Source of the DNA: Batillaria attramentaria
Lineage: Eukaryota > Mollusca > Gastropoda > Batillariidae
DNA: 64,000 nt
Reading direction: 5' to 3'
NCBI GenBank assembly: GCA_018292915.2
Contig: JACVVK020000037.1
Coordinates: 396,501 to 460,500, forward strand
Within the stretch, counting starts at the first letter, position 1, and every line of letters begins with the position of its first letter. A program made the position numbers and the translations under genes. The notes under the pieces are model-generated. The model ran no database searches and was not told the origin of the DNA. It was given only the letters and a program-made list of their open reading frames with translations. Below, piece after piece: positions 60,637 through 64,000 of this stretch.

Positions 60637-60935
60637 GTAAGGGGGGTTGAGTACATTTTGTGATGTCCTGTCTGTGAGAAAGTCGATAGTGTGTTAGTGG
60701 CGGTAATTTGGGAGGGAACCTGTCTAGCCACGGTGCGGCCCGCTACAGACCACTTTCCCTGGGCTTGATGTTTGATGTATCGCCGTAAAATGGCTGACGG
60801 GCAAGGCGTACGGTTTTTTTTTTTTCGGCGTAAGAAGGTACTCCGGGCAGAGCATTGTCCTCCCCCACCCTTACCAATGGTAGAGCATTGTCTGGAACAA
60901 TGCTTATGTAACATGACCAAAGTGGTTATCAGATC

Positions 60936-60947
60936 TATGTACTTAGG
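60936..60947 (+). repeat. SINE target-site duplication, left copy
   Basis: TATGTACTTAGG, identical to 61125-61136 on the other side of the SINE. Confidence 0.93.
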
Positions 60948-61124
60948 GGGGAGCCGGGGTGGTCGAATGGTAGAGCGTTGGACTTCTAATGCTCGGGTCG
61001 TGAATTCGTATCCCGGCTGGGGCCAAATATTTTGTGCTGGCTTTTTCATCGTTGCCCCGTCTTTGATATCACCCTATGTGGTGGAACAGGACGTTAAACC
61101 CCCAAAACACCCACCCATCCACCA
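60948..61124 (+). mobile_element. tRNA-derived SINE, copy 7, full length with 12-bp target-site duplication
   Basis: The head reads GGAGCCGGGGTGGTCGAATG, TAGAGCGTTGGACTTCTAAT and GCTCGGGTCGTGAATTCG; the anticodon-like loop is CTTCTAA. The body has TTTGTGCTGGCTTTTTCATC, GTCTTTGATATCACCC and GTGGAACAGGACGTTAAAC, with a CCCAAAACACCCACCCATCC tail. TATGTACTTAGG occurs at both 60936-60947 and 61125-61136, a perfect target-site duplication flanking the element. Confidence 0.95.
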
Positions 61125-61136
61125 TATGTACTTAGG
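61125..61136 (+). repeat. SINE target-site duplication, right copy
   Basis: TATGTACTTAGG, identical to 60936-60947. Confidence 0.93.
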
Positions 61137-61604
61137 CCTTGGAAACGAGGGTAGACTACTGTATGTTTCGCCGGGACGGCTGACAAAGAAACTGAGGATG
61201 TCGTTTGAGATTTTCTTACTCATCCTGTATCTCGGAGATGTTTCCGGCTTAGTGTGAAGAAGAGACATTGCCGACTGTGCTTCTCTTCTCTCCAACTCAC
61301 CGACTGGAGTCGCATTCGTATTAAACAAATACTCAAAGTGCACGTTCGTTACGCTGCTAACTTCACCATCGGCTCGGAAGACCAGATCTGAATGACCACG
61401 GGCAGGCCTGTCAGTAGACAATAGGATGACTTCGGAACCTGGGGTCAGCGGAGGACACGGCTGTGACCCGCGTGGGCGGGGTGGCGGCGCCAGTGGACAA
61501 GGGAGGGAGCGGCCTGGAACTAATGACTGACCACTAGTGACCAGTCACTGCACCTCAAATCTGATCAGCGATGTCCACTGGTAGTCACTACTCGCGTCAT
61601 AGGG

Positions 61605-61737
61605 ACAGTGGAACCTCTCTCTCTCTCTCCACGACTGTCCGCGCTAATTCTTCATATTAAAAGAACGCCGGTGAAACCTGTCTACGCTGAGGATGAGATT
61701 CTTGCGCTCGGTTTTCGTAAGAAACAGTGGAACCTGT

Positions 61738-61740
<3 letters not shown>
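61605..61740 (+). repeat. Degenerate ~60-bp tandem repeat
   Basis: The motif ACAGTGGAACCTSTCT occurs at 61605 and 61724, with a variant GCCGGTGAAACCTGTCTACG at 61667. Spacings are about 62 and 57 bases. The first unit is interrupted by a CT run and the last by the CA run that follows. Confidence 0.5.

Positions 61741-61823
<83 letters not shown>
61739..61823. repeat. (CA)n microsatellite
   Basis: An uninterrupted CA dinucleotide run of about 41 units. Confidence 0.96.
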
Positions 61824-61824
<1 letters not shown>

Positions 61825-62209
61825 ATTGTCCGTTCATTTTTTTTACATTAGACAATAGATCGTTTAGTGCCTACCGACCTTAGCTGTCCAGTCAGTCTGA
61901 ACCAGAACGAAGCTTATGACCGGTAGGGGAAAAAAAAATTCTCTACACACAATTGTGCAGTCACCTGTCGCATCAGAACAACAAGATTTCCTCGTCGAAA
62001 CCTACCAGTAACGTAGACTTTTCACAATCAAAACTTTTTGAAACCAGAAACCAGGCTTGTGATACATTAATTTTGAGTTCTACCGTGATTTGGTATTAAG
62101 ACCATGGATTGTGAAAGAACGTAGGCTTTTTTTACCATTACACAGTAGAGATGAGGTCAGACATAAACACAAGACAGCCTGCTACCAAAAAGCGCTGCCC
62201 CCTGTTATT

Positions 62210-62540
62210 CAGGGGAACTTGCCACTATCATCTTCATTCTTTCCTTCTTTTTGATCTTGGGTATCGGGTTCCTTTTTATGCGCGGGAAAGATGTATCTGA
62301 TCTCTGTAATATTGTGCTCGTTTGAAGAATGGGTGCAGCCTTGCATGCCTCCCGGGGACATCAGAAGCTGGCGGTCGCTAATGAAGGCCTTTCTCAAGAT
62401 GGTTTTGATGCCAGAGAGATGGGGCCCCTCGCCATTGTCCCGCTTGGTCTTGCAAGCCGTTCCTGGCACAAGGCCTCCAAGAACCTTGTTTTGCTGGGAG
62501 CTACAAAGGTGTAGGCACAAGTCGCGGTAATGCTTCAAAA
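62210..62540. other. Repeat-free stretch open on both strands, function unknown
   Basis: A 79-codon + strand frame from 62291 and a 109-codon - strand frame (62209-62538) overlap. Neither resembles a family I know, and there is no convincing splice pair. Base composition is balanced and no simple repeat is present, so a conserved non-coding element is as likely as anything. Confidence 0.2.
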
Positions 62541-62728
62541 GACGCGGAGTCAGGGAGGGGGTAATTTAGACGGTATTGTGTGCTCCGCAGGAGGGTTGGC
62601 GAGAGAAAGGAGAAAATTGTGATTCAATAGAGGGGGGGCGCTAGATTGTTGATGGCAGGGCTGATACAATCTTCATCAGGAAGAATGCTTCAACTCTTTG
62701 ATCATGCAGGAAGCCGGCGCTTTGAAGA

Positions 62729-62744
62729 GGGGGGGGGGGGGGGC
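62729..62744. repeat. Poly-G tract
   Basis: An uninterrupted run of about 15 G. Confidence 0.88.
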
Positions 62745-63117
62745 AGCTCAAAAATGAGGGGTAAAAAAGCACGTGCAACACGAGACAAAACGTGGCTGTT
62801 AAACTGTTTAGTGTTTGCTTCACGGTCCTTCCTCTCGTTTCTGTCGACAAAAATGGGGCACGCGTTTAAAGTTTTTTTTTAAAGTTAATTGTACCCATTT
62901 CTGATTTCATTTTTTCCCCGGAAAGAATAGAGGGAGGGGTAGGGATGGGGAGGAACTGGTTTTGTTTTGGTGTGTTTTCAGCAGCAAGTAAGAAAACTGG
63001 CCACTTTATGTGGAAGTGACGAGAACTGAACTGTCAATGTGAAAATTTATCGTGAGACCGAATACAGTATGACGTATTGTTTGGTCGGGGTTGTTGTTTG
63101 TTTGGTGTTGTTGGTTT

Positions 63118-63175
<58 letters not shown>

Positions 63176-63232
63176 TGTGTGTTTGGGGGGGGGGGTGTTG
63201 TTGGTGGTGTTGTGGGTTTTTTTTTTTTTTTC
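63118..63232. repeat. (GT)n, G tract and T tract compound
   Basis: A GT run of about 30 units with one TTT interruption (63118-63183) is followed by a G run and, after GTTGTTGG DNA, a T run (63218-63231). Confidence 0.93.
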
Positions 63233-64000
63233 AGACAGTTGAGAAGGCAGGCAGTCGGTCCAAGACTAGTCAGTCAATCTTCCAAACTCTCGTCACCACT
63301 TCGAACTCTGCAAGACAAATCTTGCCGCTGAGCAAAGGGAGATCATTGTCCGAACAGTATCCTCCGCAATTCCATTATCCCCTGTTTCGTCCCCTCCAAC
63401 CCCCCCCCCCCCCCCCCTCCCCTTCCTCTCCCTCCCCCTGGCTGCCCGATCTTGTCGGATTCCAGCCAAGCCCTTTCTCCCCTTGAGTGCCTAATAATTG
63501 AATACTTAGCTAGCAAAATAAATGCTGCGGCTGAGGACTGACACTTTAAATGACTTTCTAAGCAGCGCAGGTTTGTCAATTTGGGTTGGGGGGTTGCGCT
63601 GTCAGTCCGAGGCTGACACCCGTTCCTGACATTGTTTAGCGGCGGTCCAAACATAGCCTGGCTATGATCGTCGGCAACAGAACAGACCAGCATCTGAGAC
63701 AACAGGGTTTGGGGGAGCTTGTATTTAGACTTCTGTCAAAGCGGCGGCCAGCGAAAACAGCCCGAGAACCTGAGGGGGGAAGAGAATAGGAAGGGATGAA
63801 GGCTGAAGCCAATAACTTTGTGATTAGTCAGTATTGAACTGATTGGGAAGCAACTGTCCGACTCGCCGGCTTGAAAATGAAATGGCTTGGATGCCGTTTC
63901 TGGAATTCTTTCAGACCGGAAAATGATTTTTTTTTCTCTCTCCAGGCAGGAGAAGCGGTGAAGGACAGCGAAGGGAGCTAAGTCATGTGGTTAGACGTAG
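63233..64000. other. Right end of the window, no gene recognised
   Basis: A C tract lies at 63400-63417. The segment 63490-63900 is free of simple repeats and contains AATAATTGAAT and CAAACATAGCC-type motifs without a clear feature. An acceptor-like pyrimidine tract ends in CCAG near 63945 with an open frame to the window end, but the frame shows no SoxD character. Confidence 0.3.

Noticed and set aside
60948..61024. A functional tRNA gene
   Set aside because: Stems and the B box are degraded, the acceptor stem does not close, and the sequence continues into a SINE body with a target-site duplication.
63946..64000. Possible next SoxD exon at the window end
   Set aside because: The acceptor-like tract is fair, but the open frame (GRRSGEGQRRELSHVV) does not resemble the expected Gln-rich coiled coil and no donor is visible.

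Overview
The window is animal nuclear DNA. It has long non-coding stretches, very many di-, tri- and tetranucleotide repeats, GT-AG exon borders, tRNA-derived SINEs and hairpin-type MITEs. The protein content and repeat style suggest a lophotrochozoan, most likely a gastropod mollusc. I infer this from recognition only; nothing was searched.

The one gene I can support is the 5' part of a SoxD (Sox5/6/13-type) HMG-box transcription factor gene on the + strand. A 225-codon first coding exon (7385-8063, ATG at 7389) has an acceptor directly before it and a donor directly after it. It begins MSSKR, carries a short motif like the conserved SoxD N-terminal segment, and ends inside the conserved start of the coiled coil. 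A short second coding exon (25200-25257) continues the frame without a shift. Intron 1 is 17.1 kb. The Gln-rich rest of the coiled coil and the HMG box were not found, so everything from 25258 to 64000 is best read as intron 2, at least 38.7 kb long. One weak 17-nt microexon candidate lies at 60620-60636. The 5' untranslated exon(s) and promoter were not identified; they lie in 1-7384 or outside the window.

Layout: 1-7384 is upstream or 5'-UTR intron sequence, with a compact region rich in factor motifs at 5.2-6.3 kb. 7385-8063 is coding exon 1. 8064-25199 is intron 1, holding two copies of an unnamed ~260-bp dispersed repeat, a MITE with 72-bp inverted arms, one SINE, a possible Penelope/hammerhead relic and a CpG-rich island about 1 kb before exon 2. 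25200-25257 is coding exon 2. 25258-64000 is presumed intron 2, holding an exact 4 x 60-bp minisatellite, a complex ATTC-repeat block, a stretch at about 37.8-43 kb that looks like regulatory sequence, a G-rich block at 51.2-52.3 kb, six SINE copies (one with a perfect 12-bp target-site duplication) and a second MITE copy whose terminal motif is amplified into nine 27-bp units.

Nearly all other open frames are products of simple repeats or chance. I saw no convincing second protein gene, functional tRNA, rRNA, CRISPR array or prokaryotic operon.
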